From the NCBI GenBank assembly GCA_037367405.1, contig JAZKJV010000607.1, positions 380,501 through 444,500 on the forward strand: 64,000 bases of DNA. The letters are read 5' to 3'. The position numbers and the translations under genes were made by a program. This DNA is from Ottelia alismoides (Eukaryota > Streptophyta > Magnoliopsida > Alismatales > Hydrocharitaceae). Below are positions 10,133 through 21,097 of this stretch, piece by piece; positions within the stretch are counted from its first letter, which is position 1; the number at the start of each line of letters is the position of its first letter. The notes beneath the pieces were generated by a model. The model saw nothing but the letters and a program-made list of their open reading frames with translations. It was not told the origin of the DNA and did not search any database.

Positions 10133-10191
10133 GTCTACAACGACATAAATGGGTTTAGTTGCACGTGTAGACCTCACGCAACTAAACCCAT
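10133..10191 (-). promoter_or_regulatory. A2 leader cassette: uORF1, hairpin, uORF2
   Basis: On the minus strand, uORF1 (10174-10191) encodes MGLVA and ends in TGA. Its 5' arm TGGGTTTAGTTGC (10178-10190) pairs perfectly over 13 bp with 10150-10162. The loop holds GTCTACA (10166-10172), complementary to TGTAGAC at 10133-10139. uORF2 (10135-10146, MSL) stops at the TAG inside that TGTAGAC. The gag ATG begins 42 nt later. The same layout appears in B, C and D with different stem sequences. Confidence 0.75.
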
Positions 10192-10279
10192 GTTGATGTT
10201 CTGGGGCTTAGGGCTGAAAACCGTGTACCCGTACGGTAGCTACCGGAGTTGACGCACTGGATGCACAGTAGATCGCTAA

Positions 10280-10640
10280 GTACTGTGCGCTTAGGGTGCT
10301 GGATACGTGCGCTAGATGCGCTGGGATGCTTGGTCAGGCGCCTAGGATGCGCAGATCATGCGCAATATCGCGCACTGGATGCGCGCATGTAGGAGAGGCG
10401 CAGATCGCGCAGTGGTGCGCACCGTATGTGCGCCTGGGATGTGCGCCTTGGTCGCGTAGATGTGCGCCTGGATGTGCGCCTGGGTCGCGCAGATGTGCGC
10501 CTGGATGTGCGGCTGGATCTGCCGCAGATGGGCTGGAGAGGCGCCTGATGTCCGCCTGGAGAGGCAATCGGAGAAGGGGCCCGCCGCAGATGCGCTTGAG
10601 AGGGGCGGCGCCGATCTGCGGAGAGAAGATGAGAGAAGAT
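10280..10640 (-). repeat. A2 GC-rich leader with degenerate short tandem repeats
   Basis: The untranslated leader between primer site and gag contains many variants of GATGTGCGCCTGG (plus-strand wording), densest at 10425-10520. It explains the spurious open frames here. A short telomere-like AGGGTTAGGGTTAGGG lies at 10660-10678. B, C and D also have GC-rich low-complexity leaders, but with different repeat words. Confidence 0.7.
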
Positions 10641-10716
10641 GAGAGGGCCGGCGGGTAGGGTAGGGTTAGGGTTAGGGTTTCAGGAACTCCGGTCTAGGAC
10701 CGTCGCTCTGATACCA

Positions 10717-10860
10717 TGTTGGAAAACGCAAAATGAGTATATGTTATTCCTTAGCCCTAGGCTCTCTTATATAGGAGAGTAGCCTATGGGTAAATTACAT
10801 AAAGAGGATAACAAGAAAATAAAATAGCAAAGAGACACAATAACTATATATGCGTCAACA
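10717..10860 (-). repeat. A2 5' LTR and adjoining primer-binding site
   Basis: It is identical to 8020-8163 except for one visible change (GGGAAACG versus GGAAAACG). Directly inside, at 10705-10716, the minus strand reads TGGTATCAGAGC, the initiator Met-tRNA primer-binding site, with no spacer. LTR end plus primer site create an ATG that opens a short uORF (MVSERRS). Confidence 0.93.
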
Positions 10861-10865
10861 GTATC

Positions 10866-12962
10866 CCATATTCATTCTGGGGTGATGTGGTTCTTACAGC
10901 TTGTTATCCTATAAATCGCATGCCCTCGCATGTACTGGGTGAGAAAGGTCCTTTCTCCCTGGTATTTCCAGAGGAGTTGTTCTTACCTACTCCTCATGTT
11001 TTGGGCTCAGTTGCCTTGGTCTTGACAAGCTCTCTCCTAGAACTGTCAAATGTGTTTTTGTTAGGTACTCCAGGGCACAGAACGGATATAGATGCTATGA
11101 TCCATCGCATAGGAAATATTATGTTAGTGTCGATGTCACATTTTTTGAGTCGGTGATGTGTTTTTCTCCTACAGGTGATAGGTCGGCTTGCTTCTGCTCA
11201 TGGTCCACGCTCGTCATCCAGCATGCCTCAGGTTTGATCTGAATACATTATTTCCAATGATGGGTCTAACGATGTATCTGAGCGAGAACGTTTGCAGGAG
11301 GCTAGCATACAGATTGAGGAGATCCACAATGACATGGATGTATCTATTGCACTTAGGAAGTAGAAGCGTACATGTGCCTCATACCCTCTCGCTTCTCATG
11401 TTTCCTTCGATCGCTTGTCAGGGGAATTCAGGAGGTTTGTAGTTGCTCTATCTGTCGTGGAGATTCCACGTAACTACCAGGAAGCCTTGATAAACAATCG
11501 GTGGCATCTTGCCATGGAAGAGGAGATGGTTGCACTACAGTCGCGTGGTACCTGGAGTTTGGTCCATGTTCCCACCAGAGCGTTTATTGTCAGTTGCAAG
11601 TGGGTGTTTACAATCAAACACCACATAGATGGAAGTCTTGATTGATACAAGGCCAGATTGGTTGGATGTGGGTTCACTCAGACTTAGGGGGTGGATTATC
11701 TGGACACATTCTCCCATGTTGCTTGCTACTCCATACTCTGATTTCTTCTTGCAGTTCCGGTGCATGATTGTCTTTATTCAGCTTGATGTTAAAAATGCAT
11801 TTCTGTATGGCGATCTTCGGGAAGTCTACATGCAGCAGCCTCCGGGGTTTGCTGCTGAGGGGGAATGTTAACAGGTTTGTAGACTTCATAAGGTAATATA
11901 TGGCCTTAAGCAGAGTCCAAGCGCATGATTTCAGAATCTCTCGGATCTGATTGAGAAGCATGGGTTCAAGAGATCAAACGTGGATCATTCATTGTTTGTA
12001 TAGAGAACCCACAGAGGTATGGTAGGTATCATCGTCTATGTTGATGACATTCTTGTTACATGAGATGATGTGCAAGGGATCAAGAGGGCAAAGGAATTTC
12101 TTGACAAACAGTATGTCACCAAGGATCTAGGCACCCTACGATAATTTTTGGGGTTAGAGTTTGCCAGAAATCAGTAGGGTCTTGTGATGATTCGAAGAAA
12201 GTATGTTACAGACATGCTAGTTGAGACAAGCATGGTTGGATGTCTACCTGCCACTACTCCTATGGATCCTAGCATGAGGCTATATAATGATGATGATACA
12301 AACGAGGTGGTAGGAAAGCTTCTTTACGTTACCATCACTAGGCCGGACATCTCCTTTGTTGTTAGTCGGGTTAGTCAGTTCATATAGCAACCCCAACAGG
12401 TACATATAGATGCAGTTTATATGATCTTGAGGTATCTGAAGTCATCCCCAAGTGCAAGATTGTTGTTCAAGAAAGGGGCAACCCTTACAACTTATGCAGA
12501 TGCAGACTGCACAGGATGTCCTAAGGACAAGAAGTCTACCTCAGGCTCCATTGTATTTGTTGGTGGCTCTCTAGTATCCTGGAAGAGTAAGAAGCAGATC
12601 GTGTTTGCCAGGTCAAGTGTTAAATCAGAATATACAGAGCTATGGCACAAGGGAGCACAAAGATGATGTGGGTCCCAGCTGTCTTAGCTGACTTATATAG
12701 ATGTGTCTCTTCCTATGTAATTACAGTGTGATAATCAGATAGCTTTATTCATTGTAAACAATCCTGCCTTTCATGAGAGAACTAAATATATCGAAATAAA
12801 TTGCCATTATACACGAGACATGATTTAGAAATGCTTTATTTCTACTTTCCATGTTAGTTCAGGAGAATAAACTGCAGACATCTTCACCAAGACCTTGCTC
12901 GGATGACCCTTTCAGAAGTGTACATTCAAGCTGAGTATGATTGAAATATATGCTCTATCTTG
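10866..12962 (+). pseudogene. A1 integrase end, reverse transcriptase and RNase H
   Basis: This is the continuation of A1 after the A2 insertion. Readable blocks are GDVVLTACYPINRMPSHVLG (integrase end), EIPRNYQEALINNRWHLAME and GTWSLVHVPTRAFIVSCKWV (RT start), IVYVDDILVT near 12040 (the YVDD active site survives), PATTPMDPSMRLYNDDDTNE, and ADADCTGCPKDKKSTSGS of RNase H. At least ten stops or shifts separate them. Confidence 0.85.
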
Positions 12963-12970
12963 AGGGGGAA

Positions 12971-13109
12971 TGTAGAGATATGATTGTGTCTAACTTTCTC
13001 AGTTTATTTTTGTTTCATCTATCTTATGTAATTTACCCATGGGCTTCTCCTCTATATAAGCGAGATCTAGGGTTCCTTGGAATAAACAATTCTCATTCTT
13101 TTCCCAACA
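12971..13109 (+). repeat. A1 3' LTR
   Basis: It follows the purine tract GAGGGGGAA, starts TGTAGAGATATG and ends CCCAACA (139 bp). It carries TATGTAATTTACCC and CTATATAAGCGAG, the core-promoter pair found in the other copia LTRs of the window. Confidence 0.85.
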
Positions 13110-13613
13110 ATAGGGACACCATAGTAGAGATCATATTCTCTGAGCATTGTAAACTTAGTGTTTTCATGTGGTTTCGTAGGGACTCTAGAGTAGAGATCCC
13201 ATTCTCTGAGCCAGTATGGGAGAGACCCAGTTCTCTGACAATGAGACTTTCAGACTACATTCTCCAGCGACGTGGACTCCGACGAGGATGTTTCCACAGC
13301 TTTTTCCAGTGTGGCCCTTGAGAGAGATGGAGCAATTGCGGATTAGACTTCTCCAGGTGGTACTCATTCCAGTTTCAGTGACTGACAAGCGCAATACAAA
13401 GCATGCGTTCTTCGACGAGGAGATCTGATTCAGATCACACTCCAAACCGTCAGTTCCTCCTCACTAACACAGCATGAGAAGCAACGTCCTCAACAGGAAG
13501 CTAGTAAACTTTGTGTTGAGTTGATATTGTCCATAGTATCCTATATTGTGCAAGAGAGTGATTTCTATCTATTTGTCCAAGCTTAACATCGCATGCTCCA
13601 TATTGATAGGGAG
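13110..13613 (+). other. Unclassified remnant with a 70-codon open frame and a copia tail
   Basis: After the A1 LTR comes a pair of imperfect copies of a roughly 70-bp unit (GTAGAGATC-CATTCTCTGAGC near 13125 and 13192). An open frame at 13216-13428 reads ATWTPTRMFPQLFPVWPLRE and NTKHAFFDEEI. It looks protein-like but I do not recognise the family. From about 13430 the sequence resembles the worn end of a copia polyprotein (SKLNIACSIL) just before an LTR at 13614. Confidence 0.4.
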
Positions 13614-13909
13614 TGTTAGAGTATGTGTCATCTCATAAATGGGTAATTGGACCTTGGAAGGATCCAATTACCACATCCACTGGTTTAGTTCCACATCTAC
13701 TATGAGTGAGATTCAGTTCTACTAGTGGGAAAGTCTCACACCTGTTGTAACAGTTGACAGAAAGTGAATAGAAGAATCAACCCTTGGTGGCGTTCTCACT
13801 TGGTTTCAACCTGCTCCTTGTGGAGTAGGGTTCCACGTAAAATCTCGGTGTTCCTCTATTGTTCTTATATGTTTATCTCTAATACGCTTCCGCATTATTA
13901 TTTTTTACA
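13614..13909 (+). repeat. Copia-type 3' LTR of another old element
   Basis: It starts TGTTAGAGTATGTG after GATAGGGAG (purine tract) and ends TTTTTTACA, about 296 bp. The sequence does not match the other LTRs of the window. The upstream coding part is nearly erased and no left LTR or target duplication was found. Confidence 0.55.
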
Positions 13910-13911
13910 GT

Positions 13912-14310
13912 AGTCTCACTTGAAGAAGAAGAAGAAGTGAGCCCATGAGTCTAGAGAATCTGCATCAAGCGGGAATAATATGCATCATTGAGTTGTAGCA
14001 TCATTCTATTGCGGTTCGTAGCACGAGATGCCTCTTCAACCTCATAGGCGTCTTCGTAGGCACTGTTAGCTGGATAAGGAGGTACACCAAACTTATGCCA
14101 TCAACGTTCGGACAAGTGATTCTAGTGACCACATTGGGTATACTGTAGGTATTGAAGAGTAGTAGAATCTTGTCCACAGTCAAAATCTCGTCCACGGTCG
14201 CGATCAGTCACGTCTACAACCTCCTCAACAGCTTTGTCATCCTCTCCCATATGATGCAATGTGAGCAGAATTCTCTGCAGGAGGTAAAGTAGAAGGTCGT
14301 GCAGGAGATG
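13912..14310 (-). pseudogene. Copia gag zinc-knuckle portion, minus strand (element E, left part)
   Basis: On the minus strand a worn gag end is readable: an Arg/Asp/Gly-rich stretch, then CTQCGH, one stop, NHLSERC, which is a CX2CX4HX4C zinc knuckle, and KFGVPPYPANSAYEDAYEVE after it. The rest of this gag lies across the solo LTR at 18146-18880. The frame is broken by several stops. Confidence 0.6.
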
Positions 14311-14851
14311 TGTGAACCCCTCAGAATCAGGGTACCCGTTAATCACACACTCGCACTATTATTCACATGAGATCGCATGGAGTTGTAGAAAAGTAGGGAA
14401 AATTTTTCGCGCGGCTAATTATCCACATGACATTCACATTCACAACATAACCACAAAGTAAAAGAGATACAATTGGCACCAAAATTCTTTTTTCATTAAT
14501 ATTCATATTCATTTACAACTTGTACAAGCATATTCCATATTACAACATATATCCCAAGTGATACAAAAGAGATAGCATATACATCCCCAACTAGACAAAA
14601 ATTGAGACAAAGTACTTCATACCGTCTAGTATAAACTCTGTCTCCAGGAAGCATGTATATACTGAGCGGCTACTGAACTGCAGGCTGTTTGCCTGCCAAA
14701 CACGTTAGGAAAGAAGAGGCGTCAGCCATTGCTGGTACCTCCCAAAAACTTATAAAAATAACTAGACATTTAATATGTGCAAAAGCAAGCAAGTAGAAAG
14801 GTGGTATAAGTAAAATCTACATCTACTTGCGTAAGTAAAAAGGGGTTTCAA

Positions 14852-14931
14852 GTTGTTTGTAATGCATTTCTAATGATTTCCCCAGAACCCGGTTGTTTGT
14901 AATGCATTTCTAATGATTTCCCCAGAACCCG
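14852..14931. repeat. 40-bp perfect tandem duplication inside the solo LTR
   Basis: Two adjacent 40-bp units start at 14852 and 14892 (GTTGTTTGTAATGCATTTCT...). The full-length LTRs at 37876 and 46962 have a single copy at the corresponding place, so this is a local duplication. Confidence 0.9.
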
Positions 14932-15009
14932 GCATTTCCCCCATATTACCTATTTATTTGTAGTTGAATATTCATGAGGGTATGAGTGTGAGCATATATA
15001 TCAATTGCT

Positions 15010-15558
15010 TCAGAGATCATGTGGATGAGTAAAAATGGAAAAGTTAAGATTGTAAAGATCTATTAATTTGTTTAAATTCTTGGGTAGAGAGAATAGTCTT
15101 TTGATCATAACTTCTCCAATTCTTAACTTCAATGTTTCCGATATAACTCCAGATGTTGTAGATGTAGATATGGATGATCTAGATATAGAATCGCCAAGTC
15201 TGTTGGCGAAGTAACTCAAGCGGTGAAGAAGCCTACAAATGGCTCTTCCGTCTCGCCCTCTAATTGGAAGCGCGGTCCAATAGAGGGATAGGTCTACTCC
15301 CCAACTACGCCACTGAGACGGGTGAAAGAGACTCCCTATAAAAGTCGCTCTAGAAAACTGCCCGACTAGTACGGGCGGACGAGCTCGTACGTAAAACTGA
15401 AAACCAAGGATCCCCCGCCTGGGTATCCTAATAGACAGGGTCAACGGAACTGGTCTAAAGTCAGGATCCCAACGAGGCGTAAAAACACTGCGAGCTCGCG
15501 TAAAAACCGTGTAAAAGACTGGGATCCTAGACCCGCGCACTTGGCGGCCGCTGCCCAA
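15010..15558 (-). other. 182-codon open frame in the GC-rich block of the solo LTR
   Basis: The frame contains RIPVFYTVFTRARSVFTPRW and FSRATFIGSLFHPSQWRSWG. In the two LTRs of the intact chromovirus the same block exists (about 40415-40860 and 49503-49948), but one extra T in a T-run splits it into two overlapping frames of 78 and 72-76 codons. I recognise no protein family. The block is transcribed 5' leader in the element, so an RNA role is as likely as a peptide. Confidence 0.35.
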
Positions 15559-18145
15559 ACTGGGCTTCCTATTCTTCCGCCCAGTTGAGGGTCACCGCGC
15601 CCTCGCATAGTCACGTGTAAAGTTCACCATGACTAGCAATATACTTAGTGATTCACCACTATTTAGACAACCTTGTTTACTTATTTCTTTCTCAAATCCC
15701 CCCTTCTTTTGTGGTTGACGGTTTAAGTCTAGAACCTTTCGTCAATGATCTAGAAATCAGTTGTTGGCTTTATAAGAGAATATATATATATACACATATA
15801 TATTTGTACTTCAAACCTCTTTCTACAAGATCATGATACTTAGATTTTTAACCTATTATTTGCTAACACGATGATGTTTCATCTTGTAAATAATGGGTTG
15901 TAGGATTAGTTGATGATCTAAAGCTTGGATTAATATTAGGCTAAACATCGAGTTCCTTCCCCTATTAGCGGCTTAAGTAACAAGGAGAAGTATACTTAAT
16001 TCTAACAACTCCTATTTCTGAAGCAAACCTACAAGGTCTCTACTTATTGCAATGTAATAGAAGCAATCTTTCAAGTGCCTATGATGAGTAATCATTCCAG
16101 ATTAGATCTTTAAAGGAGTCAACCAAACACTGCCCCCAAAATTAATCCAAGATAGTAATACCATTTCCAAGATCCCAAATCTCTAGAGGTTTAAACATCA
16201 TTTTTTTTGGAAAAGAATGAAATTATTTAATAAAATTTGAAAAGTTATTGATAGAATATTATTACGTTTAAAAATGTGATTTACACTCAGTGATTAACTA
16301 ACAGTAAGTAAATTCTTCTCAACTCAATCAATCTTTCTCGGTCGACTAAAATGGGTTCAAAAATTTTTTTATATATATGAAATTTTGAGCTTTGAGTGGA
16401 AATGATTTGATTAAAGTTTGAGAATTCTGACAGATATAATTCTTGGTAATTTGAAGGAAATAATTTTTTTTAATCAAACTTGTTGTTCATGCGAAAAGCT
16501 TTAGTTCAAGCTTTAATATATCTATCAAAAGCCACTTGATCAATTTGAACAATCATAACCACATCATCTCATGCAAATTTGTCAAGTAACAGAGAAAGGA
16601 TATGAGACTTATTCTTGGAAAACAGACAGGAAAACACGTCTGATTTCTGATCTCAAGAAAATACAGATAATGGGAAAGATATATGATTGGTTCTACATAA
16701 AGGTTACGTAATTAATGACAAAATAAATGCTAAGACAAATTCATTGTACATAATTTCACTCCTTTTTAATATTTTTATTTTTAAATGCAAAACATGTAGT
16801 AATTCTAACTGTAATCATGACCTCCAGAACATGTTTTCTCATAACAATACAACGCATGTACTATTCAAGATTGAAATTGCAACTATTATCGTCACAGCAC
16901 TTGTTGTCCCATAAAAATTTTAGTATTAGATTATTCAATTTCATCACAGGATATCACATCAGGTTATTTCTTAGATTAGGAGCAGATTTTTCTTTGGACA
17001 TAATTTAGATCATGGTGTTTGTTTCTAGAGATGCACTTCTAGCCTATATGTGCCCGATGGAGACAAATTTGTAGACAAAATGTAGTAAAGAATATGAATA
17101 TGGTACATGCAAGGCAGCAAAAGAATGGGCTGGGATGGTACCTATGATTATTTTCAATTTGCTACTGAAATTGCATGCAAGTGTTGGCTGGATAGGAGTT
17201 CCAACACCTAGAACTTTGGCTGAAATTAAGATTTCAGCAGCTGCAAGGATGTCACTTGGGTTGCTGGAGAACAGCCCAGCTTCTTGGAAAAGCAGCAGGG
17301 TGGGGCCTTCCTTTAGAAACTGAAATTGGCAGCAATGCAACGAGGGGAGAAGTTGCTGGAGATTTTTCCCACGTCTAAGGCTGATTGGAAATTTGGGATA
17401 ATAGGAAAGAAGTAATAGAAAGGGAAAGGGGGTAGGAGAGATGGAAGTTCTCACGGCTGGAAGTGTGGAGATTTGGGGGTTTATGGTGATATTTATAATG
17501 GTAGAAGGGTCTCAATTGTTGGCCAAATGGAGAAAAGGATAATGCCAAGTGGAGAAGAGTGAGTTTTTCTCTTTTTAAAAAAAAAAAATTCAACTGCCGT
17601 TGCCTGCTTTGTTACAGTTCAGCAGAATTGAATATTTTATTTATATTTTTTTTCCAAAAACCTCTTTATTTGACATACTTAAGAACCTACCGAACGCGCT
17701 CCTCGGACCTCGGATTTTGACGCACAATATAACGATTTGATCGTCTAAAAACGACAATCAAAATGAGTACAATATTGATATACTTCCGATCGGGTTTTGA
17801 ATACCCGAAATTTTCGGATACGGTTTTTGTTTAAGGTTAAATTTTACGATTTAAAAATATCAAACGACCTCCGATTGACGAATGGTCGATTCCGTTGGTC
17901 TTGTATCGTCGAATCGGATCTAATGACGGTCTCGGTTCGTTTTGCGGTTTCCGAATTTGCGTCGCGGCTTTTCACGGCGCGCATTACGGAGCGACCGATT
18001 TTTGGTCGATTTCACCCGAACAACTTTTGATTCTCGATCAATTAATCGTTTTAGGTTATCTAATACTGTTAGATAACTTAATTGGGTTAATCGGACCCAA
18101 ATCGAGTCGAGTTCGGGTTTGGCGGATTCCAGATGTTACAAGATG

Positions 18146-19411
18146 TCTCCGGTTCTTCGAGACATCTAAAGATGATCTTCAGTGTTGACATGTGTCGGAT
18201 ATCAAAAACTACTCCTCCATTCCCGGTATCTAGGATGCAGGACATCAAAAAAGCGGTACACTTGCCAGACCAAACGCTCATGTAAATGTTTGGTACAACA
18301 TGAGGGATGAAAGATCGCAAGCTCCCCGTATATGCTAGTGAGATGCATGTAGTACTCCGCTATGGTAGAATCATCTTGAGATGCAAACTAGATCTGCATG
18401 TAGATGTCAGCAAGACATATGTCGTCTTCTACGAGTATGTTTGTTCTAGATCCTCACATATCTCCTTGATTGTATCCTTGAAAAGAAGATTCGAGGTAAT
18501 ATATACCTAAATGTTGTTGGTCATCCAGTTGATAGCTTGGTAGTTGTCTGTGAGCTAGTTGTCATATTCTTTATCCTTCTCATCTGAAGGATGTTTAGTC
18601 GGGATATAGATTTTTCGTTGACCACCAATGAACAAATTGAAAGAGTGAGACCAGTGTATATAGTTTTCGGTACGCTTAAGTTTGATCAGGTAGTGCCTTG
18701 TCCCATCAAGAATGTCCTAGTGGATAAGGGCTTCGTCTCGATAAGAGTAGATATCATGGTGATCAGAATGAGAGATCAAAGAAGTATTGTTGTTGTTCAG
18801 GTGAGCATATGTAGGCAGAAAAGTGCCCTAAAACTCACACGCGTATGCACAAGAGATCTGAACTATGATAAACCAACAGATCAGGGTGTCCTTGAGGGCC
18901 CTAGCGATGTTGAAGTTGACGCTAAAAGCGAGCAGGAGTTGTTGGAGCTGCGGAAAGGAGCCATGGTGGACAACAGAGCACTGGTGGAGGCGCTCGGGCA
19001 GCAGGAGCGCTGCAAGTGGCTGCACAGCAGCTTAGGCGGTACTACATGTGGTGTTAGTTGCAGTTTTGAGGCTGCTGGCGACACTGGTGGCATTAGAGGC
19101 AGCATTAGGGCTGCTGGCGAAGCCATAGAGTTGAGGAGGGGCCTCGTGCAGAGCCCTAGGTGAGGAAGAGAGGGCACGCGTAGGTATAGTCCGAGGAAGG
19201 TGAGGGCTCAAAAGTGGTGGTGTGGTGTTTAGGTCAAAACCCCGATCTAGGATCGTTGTTCTGATACCACGTGAAGAAGAGAATGAATCGTTGTGTTTAT
19301 TCCATGGCTCTAAGGTCTCTTACATAGAGAAATCCTAGAGAGCAAAAGGGGAAAATACATATGAACCCGAAGGGTTGCGGGACTCAAATAAAATAGAAAA
19401 CATAATAAATC
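18146..19411 (-). mobile_element. Copia element E, 5' part: worn gag, leader and 5' LTR
   Basis: In minus orientation the LTR (about 19272-19411, ending near CACG) is followed by TGGTATCAGAAC (19258-19269), a Met-tRNA primer site, and a GC-rich leader to about 18880. Then comes a decayed gag with NYIHWSHSFNLFIGG and KDTIKEICEDLEQTYS, the ordinary copia gag wording. The gag continues at 13912-14310 beyond the solo LTR. The pol region is not found, so E is truncated. Open frames on the plus strand here (18591-19163) are shadows. Confidence 0.65.
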
Positions 19412-20324
19412 CAACAGATATGATATCATATCTTCGCTTCCACAGTATTGCCTTGATGGATAGGAGATTTGAAGGTCACGAGTACCACTCGTTTACTTCT
19501 ACATTGTTGAATTCTATTTTTCGAAATGTTTTCTACATTGGAGAGAAAGACACGACATGTACATACGTGAATGGAATGCACGCCATCAAAAAGTTGAAGA
19601 GGTTGATACATCCAACGAAATTTGTGTGACTCCCACTTACATGGGTTGGTATCTACGAATAACAAGGAAGTTCATTGGTAGGTTGGGTGCATGTCTTGCA
19701 TACAATGTAAGTTCTACATCTTCGTTGTTCGGTTAAACCTCTTAATGACAACATTAAGAAAACCGGATGATTTTATAATAATATGCAGTTGTCAAGGTGG
19801 GACATCGTCATCCAGTGAATAGATAGCGACCCTGCATACTACGAGTTCAGGGATATTGGTGTGGAAGCCAAGGCGGAAATGGAGCATTCTTTAGCGTTCC
19901 AATTTGTCGATGTTGTCACCTTACACGATGAGCATACATAGCATACTAAGACAAAAGGGAGAACGAGACGAGGGAGAGGGCATGCTCATGCTCGGGCTCG
20001 TGGAGCGGGACGTGGATGTGGCGGTGCTAGGGTTCGTGGAGCAGATATCGAAGTTGAGGTTGCAGCAAATGTTGAAGCTGAGGCTGATATCGAAGATGTG
20101 GAGCCCATTCCCGACTATGATGGAGACACAATTCAACGCACCAATCACTGAGCAACCCAACACTGAAATGCAAACACCTCAAGCCCTAAGGAGGAACTAG
20201 ATGGGAGACAACAACAGGGAAACACAACCCGTGTACGCTACAATTACCCCATCACACGTGCCAAACTTCAATGATGATAAAGGTGCATGGAGTTCTCAAT
20301 TAAAATGATTGATCATGGAGCGCG
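19412..20324 (+). other. Unclassified relic, possibly from a DNA transposon or plant mobile domain gene
   Basis: Broken plus-strand frames read CHAIKKLKRLIHPTKF-like, AYYEFRDIGVEAKAEMEHSL, then a Gly/Arg/Ala-rich run (GRGHAHARARGAGRGCGG) and an acidic stretch. Such a tail resembles transposase or RNA-binding carboxyl ends but I cannot assign a family. No terminal repeats are visible. Confidence 0.3.
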
Positions 20325-20332
20325 CTTAATGT

Positions 20333-20741
20333 CAAGGTTGCAAAAATCGGTAGTCGATACTCGGTCGGTTGGGTCACTGACTAAGGATTAATCGACAGTC
20401 GGACAACTAATCGGATTTAGTCGGGCTTTAATCGGTTTTGAATTTTTTAATTATTTTAAATATATAAATCATTTTTGTATGTATATTCTGATATATTTAC
20501 ATAGATTTGTACATTTTTTATATTATCATAATGAAACAAAAGAAGAAATTGAATTTAAATAAAATATTAAGCACATTAGAATAAGTTTGCTTTAAAAAAT
20601 AAAATTTAAATGGTATCTCAAAGCAAAAACCGATCGACTACTTGGTCTTAGTCGGAATTAGTCAGTACTCGGTCGGCCACCCCACTGACTAGACTAGTCG
20701 GATCTACTAGTCGGGCTAGTCGGGGGATTTTTACAACAATG
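20333..20741. mobile_element. hAT-type MITE, copy 2 (409 bp)
   Basis: Flanked by the 8-bp duplication CTTAATGT (20325-20332 and 20742-20749). Ends are CAAGGTTGCAAAAATCGG and GGATTTTTACAACAATG. It is the same family as 1273-1669 but in the opposite orientation, with the same GACTAGTCGG-like subterminal repeats and an AT-rich middle. No coding capacity. Confidence 0.87.
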
Positions 20742-20916
20742 CTTAATGTTGTTTGAACAACCAGAGATCCCAAGAACGTACCAAAGGAGACGGAGGAGAT
20801 AGTAAATGTGACCCAAATATCTGTAATACATGTCCTTATCTGTAAAACATCACCGTATATGTAATATTACGCTTTATATCAATGGGTATGTAGTACATTT
20901 GGAATTTATTGTTAAC

Positions 20917-21089
20917 TGTAGAGATAGTTTCTATTATTATTATATGTTTATGTACCGTGTTTTTATTTCTTTCTTCTATTTAGACATCCATGTAATTTAC
21001 CCTTAAGGCTTCTCCCTATATAAGAGAGCCTAGGGTTTTCTTATTCATCATAACAAAGACTCCCTTTCGTCTAACATGGTATCAGAGCC
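20917..21089 (+). repeat. B 5' LTR with promoter and primer-binding site
   Basis: The LTR is 20917-21076, TGTAGAGATAG...TCTAACA. CATGTAATTTACCC followed by CCCTATATAAGAGAGCC provides the TATA box. TGGTATCAGAGCC at 21077-21089 is the primer-binding site for initiator Met-tRNA. The LTR-primer joint makes an ATG that opens a six-codon uORF (MVSEPP). Confidence 0.93.
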
Positions 21090-21097
21090 ACCCTAGG

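Larger units (their letters stand above)
8020..10860 (-). mobile_element. Copia element A2: young, non-autonomous deletion derivative
   Basis: A2 has two 144-bp LTRs (8020-8163 and 10717-10860) that differ at about one base. A 5-bp target duplication GTATC (8015-8019 and 10861-10865) flanks it. A Met-tRNA primer site lies at 10705-10716 and a purine-rich tract next to 8164. The interior encodes one open frame with gag, protease and RNase H; most of integrase and all of RT are absent. The whole unit is 2.84 kb, about half of a full element. Its recent insertion despite lacking RT means it was copied with proteins supplied by a relative. Confidence 0.92.
7090..13109 (+). mobile_element. Old Ty1/copia element A1, 5'-truncated, interrupted by A2
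   Basis: Plus-strand pol sequence runs from protease (DITEWIMDSEASHHMCGDRG near 7110) through integrase, breaks at 8019 and resumes at 10866 in the same integrase sentence (IQSC then SFWGDVVLTACY). It continues to RT, RNase H and a 139-bp 3' LTR ending at 13109. The break is the insertion of A2 with target duplication GTATC. Gag, PBS and 5' LTR are missing, so no target duplication can be given. Many stops and frameshifts show an old, dead copy of the same broad family as B, C and D. Confidence 0.85.
14311..18140 (-). mobile_element. Solo LTR of a Tekay/Del-like chromovirus (3.83 kb)
   Basis: It is bounded by TGTGAACC at the left and GATGTTACA at the right (TG...CA in minus orientation) and flanked by the 5-bp target duplication AGATG (14306-14310 and 18141-18145). 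Sequence aligns, reversed, with the LTRs at 37876-41637 and 46962-50725 but is clearly more diverged, with a strongly conserved GC-rich block at about 15180-15630. No internal region is present, so it arose by recombination between two LTRs. It splits the gag of element E. Confidence 0.9.

Noticed and set aside
10296..10658. A Cys/Ala-rich 120-codon protein
   Set aside because: It is antisense to the A2 leader and arises from short GC-rich repeats.
10655..10681. Telomeric repeat
   Set aside because: Only two or three AGGGTT units inside a retrotransposon leader; a similar short run occurs at the same place in the fragment at 53511.
18591..19163. A 190-codon plus-strand frame
   Set aside because: It is antisense to the decayed gag and leader of copia element E.
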